Source: Pseudomonas sp. HN11 (GTDB lineage: Bacteria > Pseudomonadota > Gammaproteobacteria > Pseudomonadales > Pseudomonadaceae). From it: 64,000 nucleotides of DNA. The notes beneath the pieces were generated by a model that was not told the DNA's origin, did not search any database, and saw only the letters and a program-made list of their open reading frames with translations. Of this stretch, positions 33,488 through 43,195 are shown piece by piece (position 1 is the first letter of the stretch; every line of letters begins with the position of its first letter). Location of the stretch: NCBI RefSeq assembly GCF_021390155.1, contig NZ_CP089985.1:3297001-3361000 (forward strand). The letters run 5' to 3'. Both the position numbers and the translations under genes were made by a program.

Positions 33488-35935
33488 TCAGCCGCGTTGA
33501 TCATCAAAGAAGGCCTTCTTTCCATCCACCCGCTCCGATGCCCTGGGCACATTCACGGCCTGGCCTTCCGGCTTCTCCACATACCAGTAGCAATGGCTGA
33601 CGGCACGGGTAATGCCCACATAGGCCAGGCGCAAAACCTCGTCTTTTTGCGCGTTGTCATAGGGCTCGCTGTCACCACCTTCGCCCAGACCCGCCATGCG
33701 GTACACCTGGTTTTTATAGGGCGAGCTGGTGACATGCTGGCAATCCCCAAGTAGAAACACCGCGTCGGCTTGCAGGCCCTTGGCGCTGTGATAGGTCAAT
33801 TGCTTAAGCCTGCGTGCCTGGGGCGGCAAGCTAGAATCCACATTAACTAAAGCCTGAATATGCTCTTGGATCAGTAACTTATCGCTACTTTTTCGATAGA
33901 GCATCAAGATTGACTCACCCTTCTGATAGTGCTCCACCAACCGCCGCCCCAGTGCTGCGTCATCCCGTTCCAACACCTTGACCGGCACCAGCGCCCTGGG
34001 TGCCCCGCTGGCCTTGGCCTTCTTACCCGGGATCGCAGGTGCGGCGCGCACGATATGCTCGGCCGCGTCGATGATATGTTGGTGACTGCGGAAGTTCTCA
34101 CCCAGCATCACTCTGGTAGTGGTCGGTGATGGAAACTCTTTGTCGAACGCCATGAAGTACTTGGGCGAACTGCCGCGCCAACCGTAGATCGACTGCCAGT
34201 CATCCCCCACACACAGCAACGACGAGCGCTGGGCACCACGCCCAATGTGCATGGCCGGGCCACGGCTGCGGATCTCGCGCAGGCTGGCACGGATCCACGA
34301 GACGATCTGCGGCGAAACGTCCTGGAACTCATCGATCATCAGGTGCGACATTGGCCGCAGCAATGGATCGCTGAGCAGCTTGAGGTTTTCCGGGGTGTTC
34401 TCGCCGAACAGCGAGAACATCCGGTTGTAGGTCATGATCGGCGGCGACTGGTCCAGCAGGTGATCTTCCAGGGCTTTCCAATAGATGCTCAGGGCCTCGA
34501 AGAAAAAACGGTCTGGGTCATCCTTGGCGAAGCTCATCTGGCCAACGGCGGTCGGCACGTCCAGGCCCAGGTTTTCGATAAACCCGGCAGCCATCACGAA
34601 ACTGTCCAGCAGCGGCGCTGAAGCCAGCTCACCCTTGACCTTGTAATCAAAGCCTGGCCCAGCAGCGGCATCGCCGGCCAAGCTGCTTAAAAGTCGCTTT
34701 GAAGACTCATAACTATCTAGCCATATCAAAGGGTTACGACAGAAAGCTTGAAACAAGGTGCGCTTTACTGCCCACTCTGCTCGCACCGACAGCTTCGAAT
34801 TGGGCCGACTGATCTGGGGGTTTTCCCGCGAATCGAAGCCCAGCACCACCCAGGCATCCAGTTCGGGAATGTAGCCGTGGCAATGAAACTGCGCGCCGTT
34901 GATCTCGATGGTCTGGCGGTTAGGCTCAATGCCCTTGATCGGCCAGGCACCCGCGCGGAACCACAGATCTTCGATTGCATCGCACAGTTCTTCATCGCGC
35001 TTGGCGGCCAGCTCAGTCACCGCCACCCGCTTTTGCACGTCTGGATGATCACGCTCCAGCTCCTTGAGCTGCAGCCCGTGACGCGCCAATGGCGCAATCA
35101 ACTCACGAAAACGCGCATGCTGCCCGTGCAGCCGGTGATAGCAGGCATTCATCTGCTGGCGCTGGGCTTCGTTGATACGCAGGTCGAAGGGATTGCTGTC
35201 AGCCTCTTCAAAACCGGCACTCAGGTTCTCGAAGGCTTGCAAGCGCTCAAAGCCCGGCAGGCTGCGCACCATGGGCAGAATGCGCGAGTGAAAGGTACGC
35301 ACCACGGCTTGCGCCTCTTTCATCCCAAGGGGTTGGCCCCACAGGCTGAGCATTTCCATGAGCTTGTTGATAAAGTCCTTGCGCGATTCACGGGTGAAGG
35401 TCACCACCGTCATCGAACTCAGCTCAAAGCCCAGATAATGGGTAAGCAGCAAAATGCGTAGCACCAGCGAAGTGGATTTGCCGGCGCCGGCACCGGCGAT
35501 CACCGAGGTTGAGGGCGTCTCGCTGAAAATCATCTTCCATTGCGCTGTGCTGGGTTGGGCATGAGGCGGCAGCAATCGCACAACGTCGGCCTTCATGCGT
35601 TTCTTCAACTCGGCGGTAAGCGGCAGACGCCAATCATCGAACAGACTGTCATCCACGCCTGGCGCACGGTGCTCATCCGGACGAAAGTCACGAATCAGCA
35701 GAACCTGGCGGCCTTCCTCAATCCCATCAGCCTTGCCCTCGCGGTAGCCATACTCCACACCCGCCTCGTGGCCACTGCGAAAACCATCAGCCTGCCCATG
35801 CAACCAGGAAAACCGGTGCTGGGCACGCAGACGCGTCAAGCCATGGCCAAACAGGCGCGCAGCCAAACGTTTGAATAGCGGCATCTCGGCCAAAGGGCGC
35901 AGTTCGGGAGGAAGATCAGGCTTTTGTTGCGACAC
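33488..35935 (-). CDS. UvrD/HelD-type superfamily 1 DNA helicase
   Basis: An 815-residue superfamily 1A helicase beginning at GTG with GGAG five bases before it. Motif I is AGAGAGKSTSLVLRILLL (near residue 145), motif II is MIDEFQDVSPQIVSW, motif III is CVGDDWQSIYGWRGS, motif V is TYHSAKGLQADAVFLLG and motif VI is LAYVGITRAVSHCYWY. The first about 130 residues are outside the helicase core and resemble the N-terminal extension of helicase IV-like proteins. It should unwind DNA 3'-to-5' in recombination or repair, or act on stalled transcription complexes. No nuclease motif is seen. It is monocistronic and convergent with the DUF1652 gene. Confidence 0.92.
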   Translation of the reverse strand: MSQQKPDLPPELRPLAEMPLFKRLAARLFGHGLTRLRAQHRFSWLHGQADGFRSGHEAGVEYGYREGKADGIEEGRQVLLIRDFRPDEHRAPGVDDSLFDDWRLPLTAELKKRMKADVVRLLPPHAQPSTAQWKMIFSETPSTSVIAGAGAGKSTSLVLRILLLTHYLGFELSSMTVVTFTRESRKDFINKLMEMLSLWGQPLGMKEAQAVVRTFHSRILPMVRSLPGFERLQAFENLSAGFEEADSNPFDLRINEAQRQQMNACYHRLHGQHARFRELIAPLARHGLQLKELERDHPDVQKRVAVTELAAKRDEELCDAIEDLWFRAGAWPIKGIEPNRQTIEINGAQFHCHGYIPELDAWVVLGFDSRENPQISRPNSKLSVRAEWAVKRTLFQAFCRNPLIWLDSYESSKRLLSSLAGDAAAGPGFDYKVKGELASAPLLDSFVMAAGFIENLGLDVPTAVGQMSFAKDDPDRFFFEALSIYWKALEDHLLDQSPPIMTYNRMFSLFGENTPENLKLLSDPLLRPMSHLMIDEFQDVSPQIVSWIRASLREIRSRGPAMHIGRGAQRSSLLCVGDDWQSIYGWRGSSPKYFMAFDKEFPSPTTTRVMLGENFRSHQHIIDAAEHIVRAAPAIPGKKAKASGAPRALVPVKVLERDDAALGRRLVEHYQKGESILMLYRKSSDKLLIQEHIQALVNVDSSLPPQARRLKQLTYHSAKGLQADAVFLLGDCQHVTSSPYKNQVYRMAGLGEGGDSEPYDNAQKDEVLRLAYVGITRAVSHCYWYVEKPEGQAVNVPRASERVDGKKAFFDDQRG

Positions 35936-36153
35936 GCGGACTCCTGCGATGAGCTGGGTTCAGACAAGTGCGCCATGGTCGCCGGAATCGGCGCTCAGTT
36001 CCAGCCAATTGCTTTGCGGTCATGCAGTTAGGTGATGAACTGAAAGTCAAAACGCCAGCAACTAATCTAATTGACTGATAGGAATCAGGCAGTTTTTACG
36101 CTTTTTATCGATCCTGAGCTGCACGATGATAGGGCTATTCACAGGAGACGATC

Positions 36154-36849
36154 ATGCTTGAACTTCGACCTTTCAATTCCCTGGGCGGCGCCCACCATGG
36201 CTGGCTTGACGCTCATCACCACTTTTCGTTTGCCGAGTACCATGACCCCAAGCGCATGCACTGGGGCAATCTGCGAGTGTGGAACGACGACATCATCGCG
36301 CCAGGCACCGGCTTTGCGCAGCACCCGCACCGCGACATGGAGATCATCACCTATGTGCGCGAAGGCGCGATCAGCCATGCCGACAATCTTGGCAACAAAG
36401 GCCGCACCGAAGCGGGTGATGTGCAAGTGATGAGTGCTGGCACGGGGATCGCCCACAGCGAGTACAACCTGGAAGACACGCCGGCCCGGATTTTCCAGAT
36501 CTGGATCATTCCGAATGAAGCCGGCCTGCCGCCATCCTGGGGTGCCAAGCCATTTCCCAAGGGTGATCGTGAAGGGTTTGTGACGCTGGCCAGCGGCAAG
36601 GGCGCAGACAGCGAGAGCCTGCGTATTCGCGCGGATGCACAACTGGTAGCGGCGAATCTGAAGGCCGGGGAAAGTGCCGAGTATCGGCTGGACAGTGGGC
36701 GCCGTGCTTACCTGGTGCCAGCCACTGGAGTGATTGAGGTCAATGGCTTGCGTGCACAAGCTCGAGATGGTGTGGCGATTGAAGATGAGCAAGTGTTGCG
36801 AGTGACGGCAGTTGAAGACAGCGAGATTGTGTTGGTCGACCTCGCCTGA
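36154..36849 (+). CDS. Pirin-family protein (YhhW-like)
   Basis: A 231-residue bicupin. The N-terminal cupin has the metal-binding pattern of pirins: HPHRDMEIITYV supplies two histidines, and GTGIAHSEYNLED supplies the third histidine and the glutamate. The family start SLGGAHHGWLDAHHHFSF and the block YHDPKRMHWGNLRVWNDD are also present. YhhW of E. coli has quercetin 2,3-dioxygenase activity in vitro, but the natural substrate is unknown. GGAG lies six bases before the ATG. It is a single gene, convergent with pgm, sharing the hairpin at 36856-36881. Confidence 0.93.
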   Translation: MLELRPFNSLGGAHHGWLDAHHHFSFAEYHDPKRMHWGNLRVWNDDIIAPGTGFAQHPHRDMEIITYVREGAISHADNLGNKGRTEAGDVQVMSAGTGIAHSEYNLEDTPARIFQIWIIPNEAGLPPSWGAKPFPKGDREGFVTLASGKGADSESLRIRADAQLVAANLKAGESAEYRLDSGRRAYLVPATGVIEVNGLRAQARDGVAIEDEQVLRVTAVEDSEIVLVDLA

Positions 36850-36855
36850 ACTGAT

Positions 36856-36881
36856 GCAGGAGCTGGCTTGCCAGCTCCTGC
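36856..36881. terminator. Hairpin between pirin gene and pgm
   Basis: Two perfect 11-base arms (GCAGGAGCTGG and CCAGCTCCTGC) with a CTTG loop lie six bases after the pirin stop and ten bases before the convergent pgm stop. No T run follows on either strand. The sequence also resembles the core of Pseudomonas REP repeats, so it may be a single REP-type stem serving as a bidirectional barrier. Confidence 0.7.
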
Positions 36882-36890
36882 AAAGGCTAT

Positions 36891-38534
36891 TTATTGGCTG
36901 ATAGCATTGTCTACCAGCACCTGCGCCTCTTCCACCAGTTGCTTGAGGTGGTCTTCACCGATAAAGCTCTCGGCGTAGATCTTATAGATATCCTCAGTGC
37001 CCGACGGTCGTGCGGCGAACCAGCCGTTTTCCGTCATCACCTTCAATCCACCGATGGCCTGGTTGTTGCCCGGCGCATGGCTGAGGATCTGCTGGACGCT
37101 TTCCCCGGCCAATTCGGTAGACGTTACTTGGTCCGGCGACAGCTTGCCCAGCAAGGCCTTTTGCGCCGCAGTAGCCTTGGCATCGACACGAATCGCGAAC
37201 GGTTCACCCAGGGCATCCGTCAGGCCGCGGTAGATCTGGCTGGGGTCCTGGCCTTTACGCGAGGTCATTTCCGCAGCCAACAGCGCTGGAATCAGACCAT
37301 CTTTGTCCGTGCTCCAGACACTGCCGTCCTTGCGCAGAAACGACGCGCCAGCGCTTTCTTCGCCGCCAAAGCCCAGTGAACCTTCAAACAGGCCATCGGC
37401 AAACCACTTGAAGCCGACCGGCACTTCGTACAACCGACGGCCCATGCGTGCCGCGACACGATCGATCAAGCCGCTGCTGACCACGGTCTTGCCCACGGCG
37501 GCGTCAGCGCGCCAGTCGGGACGATTCTGGAACAAGTAGTCGATGGATACGGCCAGGTAGTTGTTCGGCGCCAACAGGCCACCGGACGGCGTGACGATGC
37601 CGTGACGGTCGTGGTCCGGGTCGCAGGCGAAGGCCACATCGAAGCGCTCCTTGAGACCGATCAGGCTTTGCATGGCGAAGCTGGAGGACGGGTCCATGCG
37701 GATCTGGCCGTCCCAGTCGACGCTCATGAAGCGGAACGTCGAGTCGACTTCAGTATTCACCACGTCCAGGTTCAGACGGTAATGCTCGGCAATCGCCGAC
37801 CAATAACGCACCCCTGCTCCGCCCAGCGGGTCTACGCCCAGGCTCAGGTCGGCGCTGCGGATGGCATCCATATCGATCACATTGACCAAGTCAGCCACGT
37901 AGGCGTTGAGGTAGTCATGGCGATGGGTGGTGTCAGCCTTGAGCGCCTGGGCGTGGGTGATGCGCTTGACCCCGGCCAGTTTATTGGCCAGCAGCTCGTT
38001 GGCCTTGGCTTCGATCCACTTGGTGACGTGAGTATCGGCCGGGCCACCATTGGGTGGGTTGTACTTGTAGCCGCCACTCTGTGGCGGGTTGTGCGACGGC
38101 GTAATGACGATGCCGTCGGCCAGGCCGCTGGTGCGACCACGGTTGTAGCAGATGATCGCGTGGGAAATCGCCGGCGTCGGCGTGTATTCGTCGCCCTCGG
38201 CCAGCATCACGTGCACACCGTTGGCGGCCAGCACTTCCAGGGCACTGGCACCGGCGGGCGTCGACAGCGCATGGGTATCCAGGCCTACAAACAGCGGGCC
38301 GCTGATACCTTGGGCTTCGCGATACAGGCAGATGGCCTGGCTGATCGCCAGCACATGCCATTCGTTGAAACTCAGTTCGAACGAACTGCCACGGTGCCCG
38401 GAAGTACCGAAAGCCACGCGTTGGGTGGAGATTACTGCATCAGGCTGGCCGGTGTAATAGGCCGTGACCAGTCGCGGGATATCCACCAGCAACTGGGCTG
38501 GCGCCGGCTTGCCCGCAAAAGGACTGATTGTCAT
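36891..38534 (-). CDS. pgm: Phosphoglucomutase (alpha-D-glucose phosphate specific)
   Basis: Interconverts glucose 1-phosphate and glucose 6-phosphate, feeding glycogen, trehalose and UDP-glucose synthesis. The start [20 protein letters not shown] has CGAGG seven bases before it and matches the family; the longer frame adds 35 unrelated residues. The 547-residue protein has the early block [19 protein letters not shown], the catalytic phosphoserine loop [15 protein letters not shown] near residue 145, the metal loop [11 protein letters not shown], the sugar-binding loop [16 protein letters not shown] and the phosphate-binding [17 protein letters not shown]. All active-site elements appear intact. 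It is monocistronic. Confidence 0.97.
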   Translation of the reverse strand: MTISPFAGKPAPAQLLVDIPRLVTAYYTGQPDAVISTQRVAFGTSGHRGSSFELSFNEWHVLAISQAICLYREAQGISGPLFVGLDTHALSTPAGASALEVLAANGVHVMLAEGDEYTPTPAISHAIICYNRGRTSGLADGIVITPSHNPPQSGGYKYNPPNGGPADTHVTKWIEAKANELLANKLAGVKRITHAQALKADTTHRHDYLNAYVADLVNVIDMDAIRSADLSLGVDPLGGAGVRYWSAIAEHYRLNLDVVNTEVDSTFRFMSVDWDGQIRMDPSSSFAMQSLIGLKERFDVAFACDPDHDRHGIVTPSGGLLAPNNYLAVSIDYLFQNRPDWRADAAVGKTVVSSGLIDRVAARMGRRLYEVPVGFKWFADGLFEGSLGFGGEESAGASFLRKDGSVWSTDKDGLIPALLAAEMTSRKGQDPSQIYRGLTDALGEPFAIRVDAKATAAQKALLGKLSPDQVTSTELAGESVQQILSHAPGNNQAIGGLKVMTENGWFAARPSGTEDIYKIYAESFIGEDHLKQLVEEAQVLVDNAISQ

Positions 38535-38639
38535 GCATAAACCTCGGAAAGAAGGATTCGGAAAAAATGGCAGTTTACTGAGAGTTGGACTGCTGCGCGA
38601 CGATATCGATCCTACAGCAGTGAGAGAAAATTCACGCAA

Positions 38640-40046
38640 TTAACCCATCTGGGCCTGACGCAGGGCCTCGCTGATCGCTGTCAGGGCGACATCGAGGTTG
38701 GTTTGCCCATGGAAGGTGTGACTCAATCGCAGGTTCTGATGATGCAGGCCGCTGACACTGAACAGCTCACCGGGTGCAATCACCACTTGGCGGGCGAGCA
38801 GGTGCTGGAATACCCGGCGCATGTCGACGGCCTGCGTGGAACCCAACCAGAACGACGCCCCGGCGGTTGGCCGACGATAACTCACCTGATCCCCCAGATG
38901 CTGGTCCAGGCGCTGGCTCATTTCTGCCATCTGTTCATTCAATTGTTGGCGCAGTGCACGTAAATGCGCGTCGATACGCCCACTTTGATACAGGCGTGCA
39001 ATGGCGCGCTGGCGGATCGACGATAAGCGAAATGAGCGCAGCAGGAACTGGCGTTGTAATTCGCTGCTCATGCGTCGAGACAGCAGGTAGCCGTAGGGCG
39101 CTTCCGAACCCAGCACTTTCTCAAATGTGGAAAACACCATCAGCCGCTCAGGGTTGACCAACTCGCGTAGCGCTGTGCGCGATTCGATGAAACCCAGCTC
39201 GCCAAAGGAGTCATTCTCCAGCAACCAGCAACCGTACTGATCGAGCATATTCGCGACAGCCAGGCGATCCTGGGCAGGCATCACGACCCCGGATGGCAGG
39301 CTCACCTTTGACGACAGCACCACCAGATGCACCGGCTCATTGCACAAGAGCTGATCAAGGCTTGCCAGATCCAGACGTCCCTCCAGCGTCCAGGGCAACT
39401 CGATGATGCGCACCCCGGCATTCTGGAACAGGCGCAGAATCAGCCAGTCACAGGGTGACTCGACAATGACCGTAGTGCCCCTCAGGCCCAGTACTTCAAT
39501 CAGAATATCCAACACACCCTGTAGGTCGGCACCAATGTAGATGTCGTCAGCATGCCAGCAGCGAGTAGGCGACGAGGTATAACGTGCCGCCAGTGCGGCA
39601 CGCAGCTCCCATACGCCACACGGCTGCGACCACGGCTGCAAGTGGCGCGGGTATTGGCGCACCAACTCCCGCTCCAGGCGTAACAGGGGCCCATCGAGTG
39701 CCCCCAACAGTGCAGGCTCATCACCGCTGAGTACCGCCATGTTTGGGCGCCGCGCCGCCGCGTAAAGCCGGTCAAGCAGGTCACCGCCAGCCCACGTCTG
39801 GGTACTTGCTGAAAGGGGCGAGACGTAATAGCCCGACTTGGCCACCGAATAGACCCGGCCCTCCTTTTCCAGCAGCGAGTAGGCGTACTGGATAGTCGAG
39901 ATCGACACGTTCAGGCGCGACGCCAATTGGCGCAGGGATGGCAGCTTTACCCGGGCATCAGTGCTGACTTCGTTGATCAGGTTGATCACGTAGCGGTACA
40001 CCGCCTGATACGCGAAATCCGCTTGCCGCTCGCCGCGCAGTATCAT
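38640..40046 (-). CDS. MocR-type GntR regulator with aminotransferase-like domain
   Basis: The ATG (MILRGERQADFAYQAVY) overlaps the stop of the upstream gene as ATGA, which fixes the start; the longer frame is not needed. The 468-residue protein has an N-terminal GntR winged helix (KLPSLRQLASRLNVSISTIQ, KEGRVYSVAKSGYYV). A fold-type I aminotransferase-like domain follows with family blocks GADLQGVLDILIEVLG and LVVLSSKVSLPSGVVMPAQD and the probable PLP lysine near residue 308 in STFEKVLGSEAPYGYLL. MocR proteins sense PLP or an amino compound and usually control a divergent or neighbouring metabolic gene. Here the only coupled gene is the unknown protein just upstream, which makes this a tight regulator-target or two-component-like unit of unknown purpose. 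Confidence 0.9.
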   Translation of the reverse strand: MILRGERQADFAYQAVYRYVINLINEVSTDARVKLPSLRQLASRLNVSISTIQYAYSLLEKEGRVYSVAKSGYYVSPLSASTQTWAGGDLLDRLYAAARRPNMAVLSGDEPALLGALDGPLLRLERELVRQYPRHLQPWSQPCGVWELRAALAARYTSSPTRCWHADDIYIGADLQGVLDILIEVLGLRGTTVIVESPCDWLILRLFQNAGVRIIELPWTLEGRLDLASLDQLLCNEPVHLVVLSSKVSLPSGVVMPAQDRLAVANMLDQYGCWLLENDSFGELGFIESRTALRELVNPERLMVFSTFEKVLGSEAPYGYLLSRRMSSELQRQFLLRSFRLSSIRQRAIARLYQSGRIDAHLRALRQQLNEQMAEMSQRLDQHLGDQVSYRRPTAGASFWLGSTQAVDMRRVFQHLLARQVVIAPGELFSVSGLHHQNLRLSHTFHGQTNLDVALTAISEALRQAQMG

Positions 40047-41467
40047 CGCCCAGACAATTGACAGGCCTGCGCACTGTCGTGGGTCATGGCACCCGCACTG
40101 CGCCACCTGCCACTGGCGCTCACCATTGGCCGCTTGCGGTACAGATGCTGCAACAAAGGCATCGGCAAGCCGCTGGTATCAGTGAGCCACTGTTGCAGCA
40201 TATCGGCAGTAGGCTTGCCCTGCAGGACATTGTGCAGTTCCGGCAGCGCAACCAGCATGCCCGGGTGACATTGGCGCAAATAGCCTTCCAATCGCTCGCC
40301 ATGATGGATGAAAGGCGAAAACAGCAGACAGATCAGTTGCGTTTCATCCAGACCAAAGAATTGCTGAGCATAGGTACTCGACAGGATGCGTCCTTCACGG
40401 CTCCCCGCCTCCGCCAACAATGTCTGCGGCAGACGCTGGCGGCGCATGTACTCAGCCGCCTGTTGGACAAAGCGCTGCACCCCATCTTCATAGTCCAGAT
40501 CCCGCAGGCATTGCGCCTGCAACCCACGCAAATGGGCCATCAGCAAAGGGTTGGAATAGCTCGGATGACTAAAGTGAAAGCCCAGAGGATCGGGGGCAAA
40601 TGCCATGAACTCGGTGAGCACCGACGAGGATGGAAGATCTATATCACTGTACAAATCGGCAATGCCAATGTAGGCCAAATGACGGTGGCTTACCTTGCTG
40701 GGGTTGTCACTCGAGACATAATGCTCACCGTAGACATCACGGTAATAGCCGGTACTCCACTCATCCATACGCGCGAACAGCCCCGTGAGCGAAGCTGGCC
40801 AGCTCTCGACGATGCTGACACCCGCGCCCTGGGCTGTTTTCTTCAACCAGGCGAGGAACTGGCTTTGCTTACGCGCAGAGTCACCGCTGACCAATGCGTG
40901 AACGCCGCCATTCCACGTAGTCACACGCTGGTAAAAATCCCCGAGCGCCAGATAGGTGTCACTGCACAATGTTGCACGACAGTCGCCGGAAGTGAGATGG
41001 CCGACCATCAGCATATTGCGCTGGCTGATTTCCCGCCCCACAGTAGAGGCGGGTCGCTGATGGTTGAAGGGCAGCACTTCCTGGTTTTCCACCATCAATA
41101 ATTCAACCCTCGGATCATCGTGGAGAAACAGGCGACCATATCCGCGATTGATTTCGTCGAGCCGCCCCTCGGTCATCCCGACGTAGCGTAATGTGGCGAC
41201 GCGTAAATGAAAGGTACGCGGGGCGCGGCCGGCAATCGTCAATTGCGCGGCGCGCAATAGCGCCAAGGTGTAACTGCTGACCTCGCCTCCCCCATGGACC
41301 ACCAGCACTTTATAATTCCCCACCAACTCCATGCCTCCAGCCGCCACGATAATGCGCTGAATCAACAACTGGAGTGCTGTTCGCTCCGCGCGGCCAAAGT
41401 GTCCGATCAAACGTTGCAGTACTTGCTGGTAAACATAATTCATAGCTTGTTCGTGAATAGTGCTCAT
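40043..41467 (-). CDS. Protein of unknown family, translationally coupled to a MocR regulator
   Basis: A 474-residue protein that I do not recognise. It has no signal peptide or membrane helix. The N-terminal part is helical (MNYVYQQVLQRLIGHFGRAE) and leads into a Rossmann-like strand-turn-helix (NYKVLVVHGGGEVSSYTLAL), then AGRAPRTFHLRVATLRYVGM. The middle is rich in aromatic residues (LCSDTYLALGDFYQRVTTW, MDEWSTGYYRDVYGEHYVS). The C-terminal third is helical with HHGERLEGYLRQCHPGMLVA. The VVHGGG strand could bind a nucleotide or sugar, but I see no complete known motif. Its stop overlaps the MocR start, so the two are made together. An AGGT lies before the ATG. GC content and codon use look only slightly different from the surroundings. 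No function should be inferred beyond the link to a PLP-type regulator. Confidence 0.85.
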   Translation of the reverse strand: MSTIHEQAMNYVYQQVLQRLIGHFGRAERTALQLLIQRIIVAAGGMELVGNYKVLVVHGGGEVSSYTLALLRAAQLTIAGRAPRTFHLRVATLRYVGMTEGRLDEINRGYGRLFLHDDPRVELLMVENQEVLPFNHQRPASTVGREISQRNMLMVGHLTSGDCRATLCSDTYLALGDFYQRVTTWNGGVHALVSGDSARKQSQFLAWLKKTAQGAGVSIVESWPASLTGLFARMDEWSTGYYRDVYGEHYVSSDNPSKVSHRHLAYIGIADLYSDIDLPSSSVLTEFMAFAPDPLGFHFSHPSYSNPLLMAHLRGLQAQCLRDLDYEDGVQRFVQQAAEYMRRQRLPQTLLAEAGSREGRILSSTYAQQFFGLDETQLICLLFSPFIHHGERLEGYLRQCHPGMLVALPELHNVLQGKPTADMLQQWLTDTSGLPMPLLQHLYRKRPMVSASGRWRSAGAMTHDSAQACQLSGR

Positions 41468-41591
41468 CGTTCTACTACCTGAGTTGAAATATCAGTCTCG
41501 AGCAACTGCTGGCAGTATTTGCCCGACCTATTAAGCGTGTAATAAATGTGCGCATCAAGGTGTACGCCAATAACGAGACATTAGCACCGAG

Positions 41592-41621
41592 CAACAAAAA
41601 AACCCCGGACACCCTCGGGTA
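41592..41621 (-). terminator. Probable rho-independent terminator after the small upstream ORF
   Basis: Read leftward, ACCCGAGGGTGTCCGGGGT is followed by a run of T (positions 41596-41602 are A on the given strand). The stem is short (ACCC/GGGT with one extra pair or bulge), but the T run is convincing. It lies about 67 bases after the leftward 63-codon frame and upstream of the unknown 474-residue gene, so it would end transcription of that small unit. Confidence 0.5.
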
Positions 41622-41687
41622 AGCCGTAGGCCCTATCAGCGCCAAAAACACCGTATCGACTGGACCAAAACAGATCCAAACACATTC

Positions 41688-41879
41688 CTAGGACCTTTCC
41701 GACAGGCGCTTACACACTTTTAACCAACTATTCGAAGAAGTGTCCGACACGCAACTCAACCAACTTTCCAATTTATTGAATTGAGACTTTTCATGGGTAC
41801 ACCTACTTCCTTGGAACCACGCACGCGCCGCAGCATCAGCACTCTGAATTTGCGGCAGTAGTGTCAGATATTCAATCAT
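41688..41879 (-). CDS. Possible small protein of 63 residues
   Basis: A 63-codon frame begins MIEYLTLLPQIQSADAAARA with AAGGA about eight bases before the ATG, and is followed by a terminator-like hairpin. It contains three cysteines (GSRCTHEK, WLSCVSD, LKVCKRL) and is polar with a basic end. There is no signal peptide and no family I recognise. It lies on the same strand as and upstream of the unknown gene-MocR pair. The ribosome binding site plus terminator support a real transcription unit, but the frame is short enough to be chance. Confidence 0.4.
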   Translation of the reverse strand: MIEYLTLLPQIQSADAAARAWFQGSRCTHEKSQFNKLESWLSCVSDTSSNSWLKVCKRLSERS

Positions 41880-42000
41880 TGCTCAGTCCTTGAGATGAAA
41901 GTGAAGTCGCAATTATCAGTGTTGGAATAATGATTAATAGATACAGAACCCGGACGAAAACCAGTGCAGATGATTAACAACCAGCCCACTAATCACGGGC

Positions 42001-42036
42001 ACACAAAGACGCCGCGCTGGATTTCAGGGCGGCGTC
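42001..42036 (-). terminator. Terminator of the quinone oxidoreductase gene
   Basis: Perfect eight-base arms GACGCCGC (42008-42015) and GCGGCGTC (42029-42036) enclose a 13-base loop. Read leftward the stem is followed by TTTGTGT. It lies 137 bases after the stop of the leftward oxidoreductase gene. The gap from 41880 to 42172 otherwise shows nothing convincing. Confidence 0.65.
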
Positions 42037-42172
42037 GACGAAAAAGTCAGGATTCAGGGGCTAAAGTAGCTGCCGGGCGGCGGGCAAGTGATAGAGGCTC
42101 AGCCCTGTCAAATGGCACATTTGCCCCATGTGCCAGTGGAGAGGAATACCCGTTTGAGAATATTCCTACGTC

Positions 42173-43195
42173 TTAAACAGTTTCAACCTGCAACGCCACG
42201 CGCTCTCGGCAAGGGCATTCGTCCATGTAACGGTGCGCTTCCACAAACTGAGTGAACGGGAAGACCGTGGTTTTCAGCGGCAGCAATACGCGATCAGCCG
42301 TCAACTGGTTGATATCCCGCAGGGCTCGCTGCAACGCCACCTGATCCTGGATAATGCCCAGCTCAGGTTTGCCAGTGAAGTTACCGATGCAGTGCACAAA
42401 GAACTGAATGTTCTTCTGGAACGCCGCACACGCCGGGAATGGTGTCTGGTTGCCACCCTGCAAGCCATACAGCACAAGGCTGCCACGGGGGGCCAGCACA
42501 TCACCAAGCAATGACATCTGCGGCCCGCCCAAACCGTCGAACACCACGTCGACGCCACGGTTTTCGGTGAACTTGTTGATTTGCATCAGCAGATCCTGCT
42601 CTTCGGTGACGATGACCTTTTCGGCCCCGAGCGATAGCAGGTACTCACGCTCTTCACTGTCCTTGGTGGCAGCAATCACCCGCACCCCCAGGGCTTTGCC
42701 CAGTTGCACAAAGGAGGGGCCGGCGCAGTGGCTGGCATCAGTCACCAGGGCAAATTGCCCGGGCTTGACGCGTGCCAGGTCTACATAGGCAAAGTAGGCA
42801 ATCAGCAGCGGCGTGTAATGCACGCTGGCTTCAATCGGGCTCAGAACATCCGGATAGCGGGTCAGGGCCGAACGGGGCAGGACGATCTGTTCGCCATACA
42901 CCGGGTAGTCATTGGGGCTCTCGGCCGGAAAACTGGCCACTTTATCGCCCACCTTCAAATCATCCACGCCATCGCCGACGGCGACTACTACCCCGGCCAT
43001 CTCATGACCAAGGCCGGACGGCAAGCGTGCATGGGAAGACGCCAGGTTCTGGCGCCACAAAATGTCATACCAGCTGATACCAATCGCCTCGACACGCACC
43101 TGCACTTCGCCCGGTGCGGGCTGCGCGGTTGCATGCTCTTCGCATTTGAGCACCTCGGCCGGACCAAACTTGTGAAAACGGATCGTGCGGGACAT
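42173..43195 (-). CDS. Zinc-independent medium-chain oxidoreductase (NADPH:quinone reductase-like)
   Basis: The start MSRTIRFHKFGPAEVLKCEE is used because GAGG stands eight bases before it and it fits the family. The 340-residue protein has the MDR N-terminal GroES-like half (PAPGEVQVRVEAIGISWYDI, HEMAGVVVAVGDGVDDLKVG). The Rossmann half contains FALVTDASHCAGPSFVQLGK, FDGLGGPQMSLLGDVLAPRG and GSLVLYGLQGG. The structural zinc cysteines of alcohol dehydrogenases are absent, fitting a quinone or enoyl reductase. It would use NADPH to reduce quinones or activated double bonds. It diverges from the LysR gene across 247 bases, the usual arrangement for a regulator and its target. Confidence 0.9.
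   Translation of the reverse strand: MSRTIRFHKFGPAEVLKCEEHATAQPAPGEVQVRVEAIGISWYDILWRQNLASSHARLPSGLGHEMAGVVVAVGDGVDDLKVGDKVASFPAESPNDYPVYGEQIVLPRSALTRYPDVLSPIEASVHYTPLLIAYFAYVDLARVKPGQFALVTDASHCAGPSFVQLGKALGVRVIAATKDSEEREYLLSLGAEKVIVTEEQDLLMQINKFTENRGVDVVFDGLGGPQMSLLGDVLAPRGSLVLYGLQGGNQTPFPACAAFQKNIQFFVHCIGNFTGKPELGIIQDQVALQRALRDINQLTADRVLLPLKTTVFPFTQFVEAHRYMDECPCRERVALQVETV

Noticed and set aside
41964..42176. A 70-codon + strand frame between the small ORF and the quinone oxidoreductase
   Set aside because: Covers the GC-rich terminator hairpin, is arginine-rich, lacks a good ribosome binding site and overlaps the oxidoreductase stop.
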